This document shows positions 17,585-26,624 of a stretch of 64,000 nucleotides of DNA, piece after piece. The translations under genes were made by a program, and so were the position numbers. Each line of letters starts with the position of its first letter. Positions within the stretch are counted from its first letter, which is position 1. The DNA is from CBDCRK01 sp965220955 (GTDB lineage Bacteria; Desulfobacterota; Binatia; Bin18; CBDCRK01), in the NCBI GenBank assembly GCA_965220955.1, contig CBDCRK010000032.1, positions 310,001-374,000 of the forward strand, read 5' to 3'. The notes beneath the pieces are model-generated. The model did no database searches and was not told the DNA's origin. It worked only from the letters and a program-made list of their open reading frames with translations.

Positions 17585-18049
17585 ATGGCAATAAAATTTT
17601 AGGATTACTACCAAATCCTTGGCGTTGCACGAGACGCCTCTCAAGAACAAATCCAAAAGGCTTATCGCAAGCTTGCCCACAAGTACCACCCTGATCTCAA
17701 TAAGGATAAGAACGCCGAGGAAAAGTTGAAACAGATCAATGAGGCCTACGAGGTTCTTAAGGATCCTGAGAAACGAAAGAAGTACGATACCTTAGGACCG
17801 AACTGGCAGGCCGGACAGGATTTCACCCCCCCACCAGGATGGCAGGAAGGGAGTTTTGGGTTTCGGACTTATTCGGGAGGAACAGCCGACTTTAACCTGT
17901 GTGGGTTCCAGAGCGGTGGCTTTAGCGATTTCTTTGAGATGCTCTTCGGCCAGGGACTCAAGGGATTTACCACTGACCGTCGAGCGGGCAAGACAAGAAC
18001 TAGCCGGTCCATGCGAGGGCAGAGCCGGAGCCACCACCAGTCGTGGTGA
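17585..18049 (+). pseudogene. CbpA/DnaJ-type co-chaperone, interrupted and truncated
   Basis: Begins MAIKF, then an in-frame TAG (17600-17602) exactly where relatives have Gln or Lys in the F(Q/K)DYY motif, then an intact J-domain: DYYQILGVARDASQEQIQKA, HKYHPDLNKD (HPD motif) and EAYEVLKDPEKRKKYD. A Gly/Phe-rich linker follows (SGGFSDFFEMLFGQG). The substrate-binding C-terminal domains are gone; the sequence runs straight into a VIT1-type transporter fragment. Confidence 0.75.
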
Positions 18050-18605
18050 TATCTTGCTGGCCGGGCTTGCTGGGGTGGTTGCTAGCACAATCTCCATGGC
18101 ACTTGGGGCCTATATCTCTACCAAGAGCGTGCGGGAGTTCCGTGAGTCCAAAGAGCGACGTGAGCGTTATAAAATTGCTCATCTGCCAGCTTTAGAGCGA
18201 GCTGAGCTAGCCGAGATTTACTGCCGCAAGGGATTTACCGGAGCCGAGCTGGAGCGTGTGATCGATCGCTTGACCGAAACCCCTGAGAGATGGCTACAGA
18301 TTATGATGTCAGAGTAACTAGGGTTTGCTGGAGAGGTGCTCAATCCCTATGTGGCCGTGGCAGTAATGGGTGCTGCCTTTGCGGTAGGGGAAATAGTTCC
18401 GGTGTGCCCGTATTTTGTCAGCAGCGAAACGATAGCCCTGGCCTTGTCGGCCGGGCTGATGGCAATAGGTCTTCTCGGCGTTGGCTGGTGGCGAGGTACC
18501 CTTGTGGGTAGAGGGCGGTTTGGCAATGGGACGGAAATGGTCCTCTTGGGCGCAGTGAGCTTTTCTCTCTCGCACCTCATTGGATGGTTTTTCGTTGCAC
18601 TATAA
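18036..18605 (+). pseudogene. VIT1/CCC1-family metal transporter fragment
   Basis: One reading frame carries GDILLAGLAGVVASTISMAL, a helix of the vacuolar-iron-transporter family, the amphipathic metal-binding region (ERAELAEIYCRKGFTGAELE, WLQIMMSE), an in-frame TAA at 18315-18317, and then the last helices (LNPYVAVAVMGAAFAVGEIV, ALALSAGLMAIG, GWFFVAL). The first helix and N-terminus are missing, replaced by the dnaJ remnant. Members move Fe2+ or Mn2+ across membranes. With no start and an internal stop this copy is non-functional. Confidence 0.75.
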
Positions 18606-18850
18606 ACTCGAAGCATCGTTGTTGCGTCTCGTGGGCAGTTGCTGCGCTTGAGGTTTAGCTCTTCTTGGTCAGTTCCTCCCCATAGGGGTGTGAGCGCTCT
18701 GGGGTCTTCCCGCAGCAGCGGCATCAGTGCCTTTTCGTCAAACCAGACCCCGCCACAGGTTTTGCAGTGGTCCACGTCTATTTCCTTGGTAAAGGCTAGA
18801 GACGGGGTCTCACAATTTGGACATTGCATGGCCTTATTTTCTTCTGACAT
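18347..18850 (-). pseudogene. zf-TFIIB-type zinc-ribbon protein, 3' end lost
   Basis: From ATG 18850 the protein begins MSEENKAMQCPNC and continues through a zinc ribbon with a second CxxC at CKTCGGVWFDEKAL, then a second ribbon starts (NCPRDATTMLRVYS). Homology stops near 18606, exactly where the convergent VIT1 fragment ends; the remaining frame to 18347 is only the antisense of that fragment. The gene was therefore cut and joined to its neighbour, losing the second ribbon's CxxCGG half. Confidence 0.65.
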
Positions 18851-19177
18851 AAAAATCGCTCCTCTCTGTATCCAGTCGTTGCCCGGCTTCACCCCTTTAC
18901 TAGCGCAGCAAAAGATTAAAGGTTCTTACAGCGTCCCTTGCTCAGTGATGCCTGAAATGAGCAAGCAAACAACTCATTATCCCTTGTGTGTGCCTTTATG
19001 GTAAAAACAATGAGGAAGCGCTTGGGTACAGAGCGGCAAAGGGGTGGGGTAGGCAATTCTCTAGGCTATCTGCGGAGTCAGGCGCGGACAAATAAAATCA
19101 ATGTTGGCGCTAGGTAGGTCGTGCATAACTTACATCTACGGTCAGACTGAAGTAAACATTTCGAGAGGAGGACGGAT

Positions 19178-20491
19178 ATGGCAGAGTTCTTGAGTCTTGA
19201 TCCCGAGCAAAGGGAAATCCTAGCCGTTACCCTGGGTAGTGTTATCTATTTGCTTCTTGCCTGGAGCATCTATCTGTGGGTCCGGCGGATTCTTAGAGCC
19301 TGGGTAAAACGCACGGAAACTCTTACCGATGACAAGATTGTGGCTGTTGCCGAGCACTCTCTTTTGCCCATGATGGTGCTAGGGGCGGCCTACCTCCTTT
19401 TCTCTTTTATTTCCTTGCCTATGAGCTTCGAGGTTGTAGGCAGGAAGGTCTTTCTGGCAAGTATGATTATCCTGGTGTTGATGCTGGGAGGCCGTCTCTC
19501 CCTTCTCTTTCTTGATCGGCTGGGAGGCCGTTATGGGTTTGCTGAGGCCCTGGCACAGCGCGCACGCGGCCCCGTTTGGGCAGTTTTATCAGTGTTGCTG
19601 TTTCATCATTTGGCAACCTATACTCTAGGCCTCTCAGAGTCAGCCCAGCTTAGGTTATACCCCATTATAACCATGATCCTTATTGTTTCCTTTGCCTGGC
19701 TCCTGGTGCGGGGTGTGGCCCTGGCAGCCGACATAGTACAACAGTCCTATGGCGAACGCCTAAAAAATGTTGACGCCATTCGTGCGCGGTCTTTTGAAAC
19801 CCAGGTCAGTGTTTCGCGGCGCGTGGCGGACTTTGTCATTGTGCTTATTGCCACAGGTGTGGCCCTAAGCCAGTTCGAGCTTTTTCAGACGCTGGGTAAA
19901 TCGCTTTTAGCCTCTGCCGGGGTTGCCGGTTTGGTGATTGGCTTAGCCGCCCAGCGAACCTTGGGGAATATGTTTTCGGGTGTTCAACTGGCGGTAACCC
20001 AGCCCATCCGCATCGGCGACTATGTTGCCTTCGAAGGTGCCTGGGGATGGATCGAAGAGATCTCTCTGACCTATGTGGTTATTCGTATTTGGGACCTCCG
20101 GCGCTTAGTTATACCCATCAATTATTTACTGGAACGCCCGATCCAAAACTGGACAAGAGCCTCTCCGGCCCTAATTGGCATTGTATATGTCTACACCGAT
20201 TATCGCGTCGATGTGGAGGCCGTACGTAAAGAACTTGGCAACATTTTAGAGAGCACAAACTTATGGGATCGAAAAACACCGCCCATCTTGCAAGTTACCG
20301 ATTGTAAGCAGGACACTATTGAGCTGTGGGCGCTTTGTAGTGCTGCCAACGCGTCGGACGTATGGGACCTGCGTTGTTTTGTGCGTGAGAAATTGCTTGC
20401 CTATATTCAGGGACTCGAAAACGGTAAATTCCTCCCGCGTACGCGTCTGGAATTCGAAGGGCGGGAAATAGGGGTTCATGAGGCCGCGTGA
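19178..20491 (+). CDS. MscS-family mechanosensitive channel
   Basis: 437 residues. About five hydrophobic segments precede the pore helix (SLLASAGVAGLVIGLAAQRT, residues about 245-265). The conserved MscS beta domain follows (GNMFSGVQLAVTQPIRIGDY, then GAWGWIEEISLTYVVIRIWD and RRLVIPINYLLERPIQNW) and a C-terminal alpha/beta domain. Family members open on hypo-osmotic shock. RBS gagaggagg precedes ATG 19178. It is monocistronic between gene-poor regions. Confidence 0.9.
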   Translation: MAEFLSLDPEQREILAVTLGSVIYLLLAWSIYLWVRRILRAWVKRTETLTDDKIVAVAEHSLLPMMVLGAAYLLFSFISLPMSFEVVGRKVFLASMIILVLMLGGRLSLLFLDRLGGRYGFAEALAQRARGPVWAVLSVLLFHHLATYTLGLSESAQLRLYPIITMILIVSFAWLLVRGVALAADIVQQSYGERLKNVDAIRARSFETQVSVSRRVADFVIVLIATGVALSQFELFQTLGKSLLASAGVAGLVIGLAAQRTLGNMFSGVQLAVTQPIRIGDYVAFEGAWGWIEEISLTYVVIRIWDLRRLVIPINYLLERPIQNWTRASPALIGIVYVYTDYRVDVEAVRKELGNILESTNLWDRKTPPILQVTDCKQDTIELWALCSAANASDVWDLRCFVREKLLAYIQGLENGKFLPRTRLEFEGREIGVHEAA

Positions 20492-20825
20492 GCTATCGGG
20501 GAAGAGAAAAAACATAGCCATAGCCCCTAACTGGGGTAGGCCAAATTCTCGAAATATTCTCTAAGTGTTCTCTAAAACGGATGTTTGACTTAGTCGGACA
20601 AATGAGTTATTTCTCATTATTACATATCTCCGAAGAAGTCTTTGCTCTTAGCGGAGAAAAGGCTGTGAGATGAGTTTAAATAGTTTAAATCTAGGAAGAG
20701 ATCCCCCTGACTGGGGTTAGCGAAAAGCTCCTAAGCTGGAGATGCTTACAGGTAATGCAACCATATACATACACCAATACACTATAATCCCATGCATATT
20801 ACGACATGGGTGAAGGAGGGGATTT
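20492..20825 (+). promoter_or_regulatory. Promoter region of the deacylase cluster, with paired CCCC-GGGG repeats
   Basis: A 334-base region without a gene. It holds two similar small palindromes, cccctaactgggg (20524-20536) and cccctgactgggg (20704-20716), each followed by a similar tail (taggccaaa / ttagcgaaa). Between them lies a TTGACT box (20585-20590) with the palindrome aatgagttatttctcatt (20601-20618) where a -10 element would sit. Confidence 0.5.
20585..20618 (+). promoter_or_regulatory. Putative promoter with overlapping palindromic operator, copy 1
   Basis: TTGACT is followed at -10 distance by a perfect 6-bp-arm palindrome AATGAG-6-CTCATT. Related TTGACT-plus-palindrome arrangements precede the second and third deacylase paralogues (22782-22817 and 24722-24752). 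A dimeric repressor such as a TetR-family protein binding over the -10 element is the simplest reading. Confidence 0.5.
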
Positions 20826-22568
20826 ATGGCAGAATATGATGTAATTATTAAGGGAGGTACCGTTGTCGATGGGACACGGGTGCCCCGCTACAAGGCCGAT
20901 GTCGGTGTTAAGAATGGCAAGATTGCCAAAATCGGTCGTCTCAATGGCAGTGATGCCACTAAGGTCATCGATGCTTCAGGACTGATTGTGGCCCCGGGGT
21001 TCATTGACCTGCATACCCACTATGATGCTCAGATCCACTGGGATCCCTACTGCACAATCGGGAGCTGGCATGGGGTGACCTCAGTGACGATAGGGAACTG
21101 TGGGTTTGGGTTTGCCCCACTGCGATCCCAGGATGCTGATCGGGCGATGCTGGCGTTATCGCGCACAGAGGCGATCCCCCTGGAGCCGATGAGGGTATCG
21201 ATGAAGGTAGACTGGGAGACTTTCCCCCAGTACATGGACCGCTTAGACCGCATGCCGTTAGGGCTTAACATTGGCCATCTATTCCCCATTTCACCAGCAG
21301 TAGCGTATGTGATGGGTGGGTTTGATGATGCCAAGAAGCGATTCCCCAATGAGCAGGAGATGCAGACGATTATCCGGCATTACCATGATGCAGTAGATGC
21401 CGGAGCCATGGGATGGTCAGCGCAGAGGTTAGTGCCAGAGGGTCGGATATCGGTACAGAGAGACTATGATGGCACACCGATGATCACAGACATCTTGCCG
21501 GATGAATTCTATCTGACCATGGCCCAGGCGATGGCGAAAAAAGGCGATGGCACCATCCAGTTCACCCAGTCAGGGGCAACCGAAAGTACCTTTGGGGTAG
21601 AGGACGATTTCCGCTTTCTGGAGAAGCTAGCAGCGGAAAGTGGCAGACCCTTACTGTACAATGCGCTTCTAGTTAGTGACAAGCATCCGGAATCGCATCG
21701 CTCACAGTTGAAGTGGGTTACCGAGGCTAATGAGCGGGGCACACGGGTATTTGGACAGTCCATAACAGCCCGGGCGCCAGTACGGATGACTCTGGAAGAC
21801 TGGAACCTGTTTGATAGTGTACCCGCATGGAAGGAAGCCACCCTGGGTACGGTGGAGGAGAGAAAAGCCAAGTTGGCAAAGCCTGAGCTACGCAAGTCCA
21901 TGCGCGAGGACTACGATAAGGGAGGCATGGAGACCCTGGATGTTGTCTTTGGAGAGTTTAGCAGGATCATTGCTCGCAAGGTGCACAACAAGGACCTCAA
22001 GCTGCAATATGAGGGAATGTCGGTGGAGCAGATTGCCGAGAAAGAGAACAAGCATGTGATAGATGCTATGCTAGATCTCTCGGTGGCCGATGACCTGCAC
22101 ACAGAGTGGGCCTTCCCAGTGTCCAATGCCAACATAGAAGGCTTCAGGGAGCTGATGAGTTCTCCCTACACGCTGCCTGGGGTGTCTGATGGTGGGGCCC
22201 ATGTTAAGTTCATTACCCCAGCCATTTATCCTACAGAGATGCTGTCCTGGCTGGTGCGGGAGAGTGGAGTGCTCACGTTAGAGGAAGCTCATTTCCGCCT
22301 CAGTGGTCTGATGGCCTGGGCGGCTGGTTTTAAGGATCGTGGCACCCTACGCGAGGGAATGGCAGCTGATATTGTGATCTACGATTTCGATAAGCTCCAA
22401 ACCTTACCTGAGGAGGTTGCCTACGATCTGCCAGCTGGCGAATGGCGACGAGTGCAGAGGGCCGAGGGGTATCGGCATATTATGGTGAATGGCAATGAGA
22501 CCTTTGAAGACGGCAAGTGCACGGGAGCAACCCCGGGCAGGTTGCTGCGTGGTGGTCAGGCTAGCTAA
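20826..22568 (+). CDS. N-acyl-D-amino-acid deacylase (amidohydrolase family 3), copy 1
   Basis: 580 residues, full length for the family. The N-terminal beta-sandwich begins MAEYDVIIKGGTVVDGTRVP. The TIM-barrel metal site starts with the HxH of IDLHTHYDAQ (His63, His65). Later blocks are WHGVTSVTIGNCGFGFAP, the long lid region, and VSDGGAHVKF with the conserved catalytic Asp region. The end shows the amidohydrolase sandwich return REGMAADIVIYD. Members hydrolyse N-acyl-D-amino acids; related sequences act on other amides and cyclic imides. RBS aaggagg precedes the ATG. It is about 94% identical to the next gene. Confidence 0.88.
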   Translation: MAEYDVIIKGGTVVDGTRVPRYKADVGVKNGKIAKIGRLNGSDATKVIDASGLIVAPGFIDLHTHYDAQIHWDPYCTIGSWHGVTSVTIGNCGFGFAPLRSQDADRAMLALSRTEAIPLEPMRVSMKVDWETFPQYMDRLDRMPLGLNIGHLFPISPAVAYVMGGFDDAKKRFPNEQEMQTIIRHYHDAVDAGAMGWSAQRLVPEGRISVQRDYDGTPMITDILPDEFYLTMAQAMAKKGDGTIQFTQSGATESTFGVEDDFRFLEKLAAESGRPLLYNALLVSDKHPESHRSQLKWVTEANERGTRVFGQSITARAPVRMTLEDWNLFDSVPAWKEATLGTVEERKAKLAKPELRKSMREDYDKGGMETLDVVFGEFSRIIARKVHNKDLKLQYEGMSVEQIAEKENKHVIDAMLDLSVADDLHTEWAFPVSNANIEGFRELMSSPYTLPGVSDGGAHVKFITPAIYPTEMLSWLVRESGVLTLEEAHFRLSGLMAWAAGFKDRGTLREGMAADIVIYDFDKLQTLPEEVAYDLPAGEWRRVQRAEGYRHIMVNGNETFEDGKCTGATPGRLLRGGQAS

Positions 22569-22583
22569 AGCGAGGCTAATGAA

Positions 22584-22644
22584 GAGTGAAGAATAAAGAT
22601 AAGGGTTGAACAACTTTTAATTCTTAACTTTTAACTCTTCACTC
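22584..22644. repeat. Palindromic intergenic repeat, copy 1
   Basis: Inverted repeat gagtgaaga ... tcttcactc after the first deacylase gene. The same element, including the flank cgaggctaatgaa, follows the third copy at 26478-26514, so it probably spread with the gene duplication. Confidence 0.7.
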
Positions 22645-22682
22645 CTAATTTTTATAACCAAGGCATGAACGCTGACAAGACT

Positions 22683-22727
22683 AAGGGGGTGAGAGGGGAA
22701 TTCCTTCTCACCCCCTTCAAGAAGACT
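22683..22727 (+). terminator. Intrinsic terminator-like hairpin after deacylase copy 1
   Basis: A 12-bp perfect stem aagggggtgaga / tctcaccccctt with an 11-base loop; a short T-rich stretch (cttttt) follows after 10 bases. An almost identical hairpin with a better T-tract follows copy 2. Confidence 0.7.
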
Positions 22728-22781
22728 TTTTGGCAGTTTCTAAAAGTCTCTTGACTTTTCTTTTATCTATGGGATAAGGGT

Positions 22782-22817
22782 TTGACTTGACAGGTTGGAT
22801 GAGTTAGTGTTCACTCA
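22782..22817 (+). promoter_or_regulatory. Putative promoter/operator of deacylase copy 2
   Basis: TTGACT at 22782-22787, then the palindrome TGAGT-8-ACTCA at 22800-22817, matching the arrangement ahead of copy 1 in order and half-site sequence. Spacing differs by about 2 bases. Confidence 0.45.
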
Positions 22818-22858
22818 CCATTATGCACAGTAAACAACTATAGTCGAAAGGAGGCGTT

Positions 22859-24601
22859 ATGGCAGAATATGATGTAATTATTAAGGGAGGTACCGTTGTC
22901 GATGGGACACGGGTGCCCCGCTACAAGGCCGATGTCGGTGTTAAGGGCGGCAAGATTGCCAAAATCGGTCGTCTCAATGGCAGTGATGCCACTAAGGTCA
23001 TCGATGCTTCAGGGCTGATTGTGGCCCCAGGAGCCATTGACCTGCATACCCACTATGATGCTCAGATCCACTGGGATCCCTACTGCACAATCGGGAGCTG
23101 GCATGGGGTGACCTCAGTGACGATAGGGAACTGTGGGTTTGGGTTTGCCCCACTGCGGTCCCAGGATGCTGATCGGGCGATGCTGGCGTTATCGCGCACA
23201 GAGGCGATCCCCCTGGAGCCGATGAGGGTATCGATGAAGGTAGACTGGGAGACTTTCCCCCAGTACATGGACCGTTTGGATCGTATGCCGTTAGGGCTCA
23301 ACATTGGCCATATGTTCCCCATTGCGCCAGCAGTAGCGTATGTGATGGGTGGGTTTGATGATGCCAAGAAGCGATTCCCCAATGAGCAGGAGATGCAGAC
23401 GATTATCCGGCATTACCATGATGCAGTAGATGCCGGAGCCATGGGATGGTCAGCGCAGAGGTTAGTGCCAGAGAGTCGGGTATCAGTACAGAGAGACTAT
23501 GATGGCACACCGATGATCACAGACATATTACCGGATGACTTTTATCTGACCATGGCCCAGGCGATGGCGAAAAAAGGCGATGGCACCATCCAGTTCACCC
23601 AGTCAGGGGCAACCGAAACGTCGTTTGGGGTAGAGGACGATTTCCGCTTTCTGGAGAAGCTAGCAGCGGAAAGTGGCAGACCCTTACTGTACAATGCGCT
23701 TCTAGTTAGTGACAAGCATCCGGAATCGCATCGCTCACAGTTGAAGTGGGTTACCGAGGCTAATGAGCGGGGCACACGGGTATTTGGACAGTCCGTAACA
23801 ACCCGGGCGCCAATACGGATGACTCTGGAAGACTGGAACCTGTTTGATAGTGTACCCGCATGGAAGGAAGCCACCCTGGGTACGGTGGAGGAGAGAAAAG
23901 CCAAGCTATCGAAGCCTGAGTTGCGTAAGTCCATGAAGGATGATTACGATCAGGGTGGTATGGAGACCCTTAATATTGTGTTAGGAGAATTCCCCAAGTT
24001 CATCGCCCGCAAGATACGGGATAAAGACCTCAAGCTGCAATATGAGGGAATGTCGGTGGAGCAGATTGCCGAGAAAGAGAACAAGCATGTGATAGATGCT
24101 ATGCTAGATCTCTCAGTGGCCGATGACCTGCGCACAGAGTGGGCAGGGCCAATTGCCAACGGCGATATACAAGGCTACAGGGAGCTAATGAGTTCTCCTT
24201 ATACCCTGCCTGGGGTGTCTGATGGTGGGGCCCATGTTAAGTTTGTGACCCCAGCTATCTATCCCACAGAGGTGTTGTCCTGGCTGGTGCGGGAGAGTGG
24301 AGTGCTCACGTTAGAGGAAGCTCATTTCCGCCTCAGTGGTCTTTGTGCCTGGGCAGCCGGGTTTAAGGATCGTGGCACCCTGCGTGAGGGAATGGCAGCC
24401 GATATTGTGATCTATGATTTCGATAAGCTGCAGTCCCTGCCTGAGGAGATTGTTTACGATCTGCCAGCCGGCGAGTGGCGGCGAGTGCAGAGGGCCGAGG
24501 GGTATCGGCATATTATGGTAAATGGCAATGAGACCTTTGAAGACGGCAAGTGCACGGGAGCAACCCCGGGCAGGTTGCTGCGTGGTGGTCAGGCTGCCTA
24601 A
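22859..24601 (+). CDS. N-acyl-D-amino-acid deacylase (amidohydrolase family 3), copy 2
   Basis: 580 residues and nearly identical in DNA to copy 1 over long blocks (for example 23083-23510). Differences cluster around residues 365-390 (LSKPELRKSMKDDYDQGG) and 425-440 (RTEWAGPIANGDIQGYREL), where copy 2 looks more like copy 3. The metal-site and nucleophile motifs HTHYDAQ and SDGGAH are intact. Own RBS (gaaaggaggcgtt) and own terminator indicate an independent transcript. The patchwork of identity suggests gene conversion between copies. Confidence 0.88.
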   Translation: MAEYDVIIKGGTVVDGTRVPRYKADVGVKGGKIAKIGRLNGSDATKVIDASGLIVAPGAIDLHTHYDAQIHWDPYCTIGSWHGVTSVTIGNCGFGFAPLRSQDADRAMLALSRTEAIPLEPMRVSMKVDWETFPQYMDRLDRMPLGLNIGHMFPIAPAVAYVMGGFDDAKKRFPNEQEMQTIIRHYHDAVDAGAMGWSAQRLVPESRVSVQRDYDGTPMITDILPDDFYLTMAQAMAKKGDGTIQFTQSGATETSFGVEDDFRFLEKLAAESGRPLLYNALLVSDKHPESHRSQLKWVTEANERGTRVFGQSVTTRAPIRMTLEDWNLFDSVPAWKEATLGTVEERKAKLSKPELRKSMKDDYDQGGMETLNIVLGEFPKFIARKIRDKDLKLQYEGMSVEQIAEKENKHVIDAMLDLSVADDLRTEWAGPIANGDIQGYRELMSSPYTLPGVSDGGAHVKFVTPAIYPTEVLSWLVRESGVLTLEEAHFRLSGLCAWAAGFKDRGTLREGMAADIVIYDFDKLQSLPEEIVYDLPAGEWRRVQRAEGYRHIMVNGNETFEDGKCTGATPGRLLRGGQAA

Positions 24602-24641
24602 GAAGTAAGCGTTAAACGTTTTACTAAACGCTGAGTAGACC

Positions 24642-24682
24642 AAGGGGGTGAGAGGGAAATTCCTTCTCACCCCCTTTTTTTT
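24642..24682 (+). terminator. Intrinsic terminator after deacylase copy 2
   Basis: Stem aagggggtgaga / tctcaccccctt with an 11-base loop, directly followed by eight T residues. Textbook rho-independent terminator. Confidence 0.88.
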
Positions 24683-24721
24683 AACTCAACTTGACTTTAA
24701 CTTTTTCCCTAGAATGAATGT

Positions 24722-24752
24722 TTGACTTAGGAGGCCGAGTGGGTTAATACTC
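24722..24752 (+). promoter_or_regulatory. Degenerate promoter/operator of deacylase copy 3
   Basis: TTGACT at 24722-24727, palindrome GAGT-8-ACTC (24737-24752) and a TAATAC hexamer at -10 distance. The 5' end of the gene that should follow is deleted, so this promoter now sits directly against codon ~15 of the coding frame. Confidence 0.4.
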
Positions 24753-24758
24753 GCTTAT

Positions 24759-26462
24759 GTCGAGGGGACGCGGGTGCCGCGTTATCGTGCCGATGTTGGC
24801 ATTAAGAATGGCAAGATTGCCAAAATCGGCCGTCTCAACAGCAGTGATGCCACACAGACAATTGATGCCGCAGGGCTCATTGTCGCTCCTGGGGCCATTG
24901 ACCTACACACCCACTATGATGCCTAGATCCACTGGGATCCCTACCTGACCATTTCCAGCTGGCATGGGGTGACCTCGGTAACGGTGGGCAACTGTGGGTT
25001 TGGCTTTGCCCCGGTGCGCCCTCAAGATGCCGAGCGGGCCATGCTGGCCCTGTCCCGTAATGAGGCCATTCCTCTGGAGCCCATGCAGGTGTCGATGGCC
25101 TTTGACTGGGAGACCTTCCCTCAATATATGGATCGTATAGACCGCATGCCCTTGGGAATTAACATTGCCCATCATATGCCAACTGGGCCGCTGGTAGCCT
25201 ATGTCATGGGGGGCTTTGATGAGGCCAAGAAGCGGTTTCCCAATGAGAAGGAGATGGGAGAGATTGTACGGCTGCTGCATGAGGCTATAGATGCGGGAGC
25301 TACCGGGTGGACAGCTCAGAGGCTAATGCCTGACAGCAAGGTTTCAGTGCAGCGAGACTATGACGGCACGCCGATGATCACTGACATACTGCCGGATGAG
25401 TTCTATCTCACTATGGCCAGGGCCCTGGGCGAGAAGGGCGAGGGCTGCATTGAGTATGCCCAGGCCAGTGCTAACATCCATGGTCCTAACCGTGGTCCGA
25501 AGCATGACTTTGATTTTAACGTACGGCTGGCCGAAGAGAGCGGGCGACCAGTGCTGTTCAACGCGATTTTGGTCAATGACCGCTACCCTGAGATGCACCG
25601 TGCATTGATCAAGTGGATAGAGGAAGCCAATGATAAAGGGGCTCGAGTATTTGGACAGACAGCAACGGTGCGCGCACCCATCAAGATGACCCTGGAGAAC
25701 TGGAACCTGTTTGACGACAATGCAGCCTGGCGAGAGGCTACCCTGGGGACAGTAGAGGAAAGAAAGGCTAAGCTGTCCAACCCTGACATTCGCCGGGCCA
25801 TGCGCGAGGAGTATGATGCTGGTACCGAGTCCCGTGACTTCATCTTTGGCGAGCTGGCGATGTACATTGCCAGGAAGGTGCAGAGAGAGGACCTGAAGCA
25901 TTATGAAGGGCTGTCAATAGCTCAGATTGCCGAGAAGGAGAACAAGCATGTGATTGATGCCATGCTAGATCTCACGGTGGCCGATGACCTGCGGACAGAG
26001 TGGGCAGGGCCAATAACTAATGCCAATGTACAGAACTTCAAAGAGCTTATGGATTCCCCCTACACCCTGCCTGGTGTGTCGGATGGTGGGGCTCATATCA
26101 AGTTTGTCACCCCGGCCATCTTCCCCACCGAGGTGTTAGGATGGATGGTGCGGGATTCTGGCATCATGACTCTGGAGGAAGCCCACTTCCGCTTAAGTGG
26201 TATGACGTCTTGGGCGGCGGGCTTGAAGGACCGGGGCACCCTGCGTGAGGGAATGGCAGCCGATATTATGATCTATGACCTGGATAAGCTGGGTGTGGGG
26301 GAGGCAGAGATTGTCCATGATCTGCCAGCCGGCGAGTGGCGGCGGGTACAGAAAGCTTATGGATATCGCCATGTCATGGTTAATGGCCAGGTAATCTTTG
26401 AAGACGGCAAGTGCACGGGCGCTACTCCGGGCAGATTACTGCGCCATGGCCAAGCCAGTTAA
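24759..26462 (+). pseudogene. N-acyl-D-amino-acid deacylase copy 3, 5'-truncated with in-frame TAG
   Basis: Homology to copies 1 and 2 begins at VEGTRVPRYRADVG: the first ~15 residues, start codon and RBS are missing. At 24924-24926 TAG replaces the CAG of the metal-site motif HTHYDAQIHWDP (here HTHYDA-stop-IHWDP). Downstream, 512 codons are open and well conserved, including VSDGGAHIKF and REGMAADIMIYD, so decay is recent. Internal translation from an ATG at 24969 would lack the HxH metal ligands and could not be a normal deacylase. Identity to copies 1 and 2 is clearly lower than theirs to each other. Confidence 0.85.
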
Positions 26463-26477
26463 ACCGAGGCTAATGAA

Positions 26478-26514
26478 GAGTGAAGAGGGTTGAGCAATTT
26501 TTAACTCTTCACTC
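26478..26514. repeat. Palindromic intergenic repeat, copy 2
   Basis: gagtgaaga ... tcttcactc, the same element as at 22584-22644 with a shorter loop. Confidence 0.7.
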
Positions 26515-26556
26515 TTAACTTTCATAGCTAAGGGTTGATTGCTGGTGAAACAACAA

Positions 26557-26595
26557 AGGGGTGGGAAGGAGTTTCCTTTTCGCCCCTAGTTTTTT
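26557..26595 (+). terminator. Intrinsic terminator after deacylase copy 3
   Basis: Stem aggggtgggaagga / tccttttcgcccct with one T.T mismatch and a three-base loop, followed by a TTTTTT tract. Confidence 0.8.
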
Positions 26596-26624
26596 CAAAT
26601 CACAAGCTAAAGGAGAGGCTCTAT

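Noticed and set aside
18315..18317. TAA in the VIT1 frame as another Gln-to-stop change
   Set aside because: Relatives usually have Glu here and the gene also lacks its N-terminus, so it is counted simply as a pseudogene lesion.
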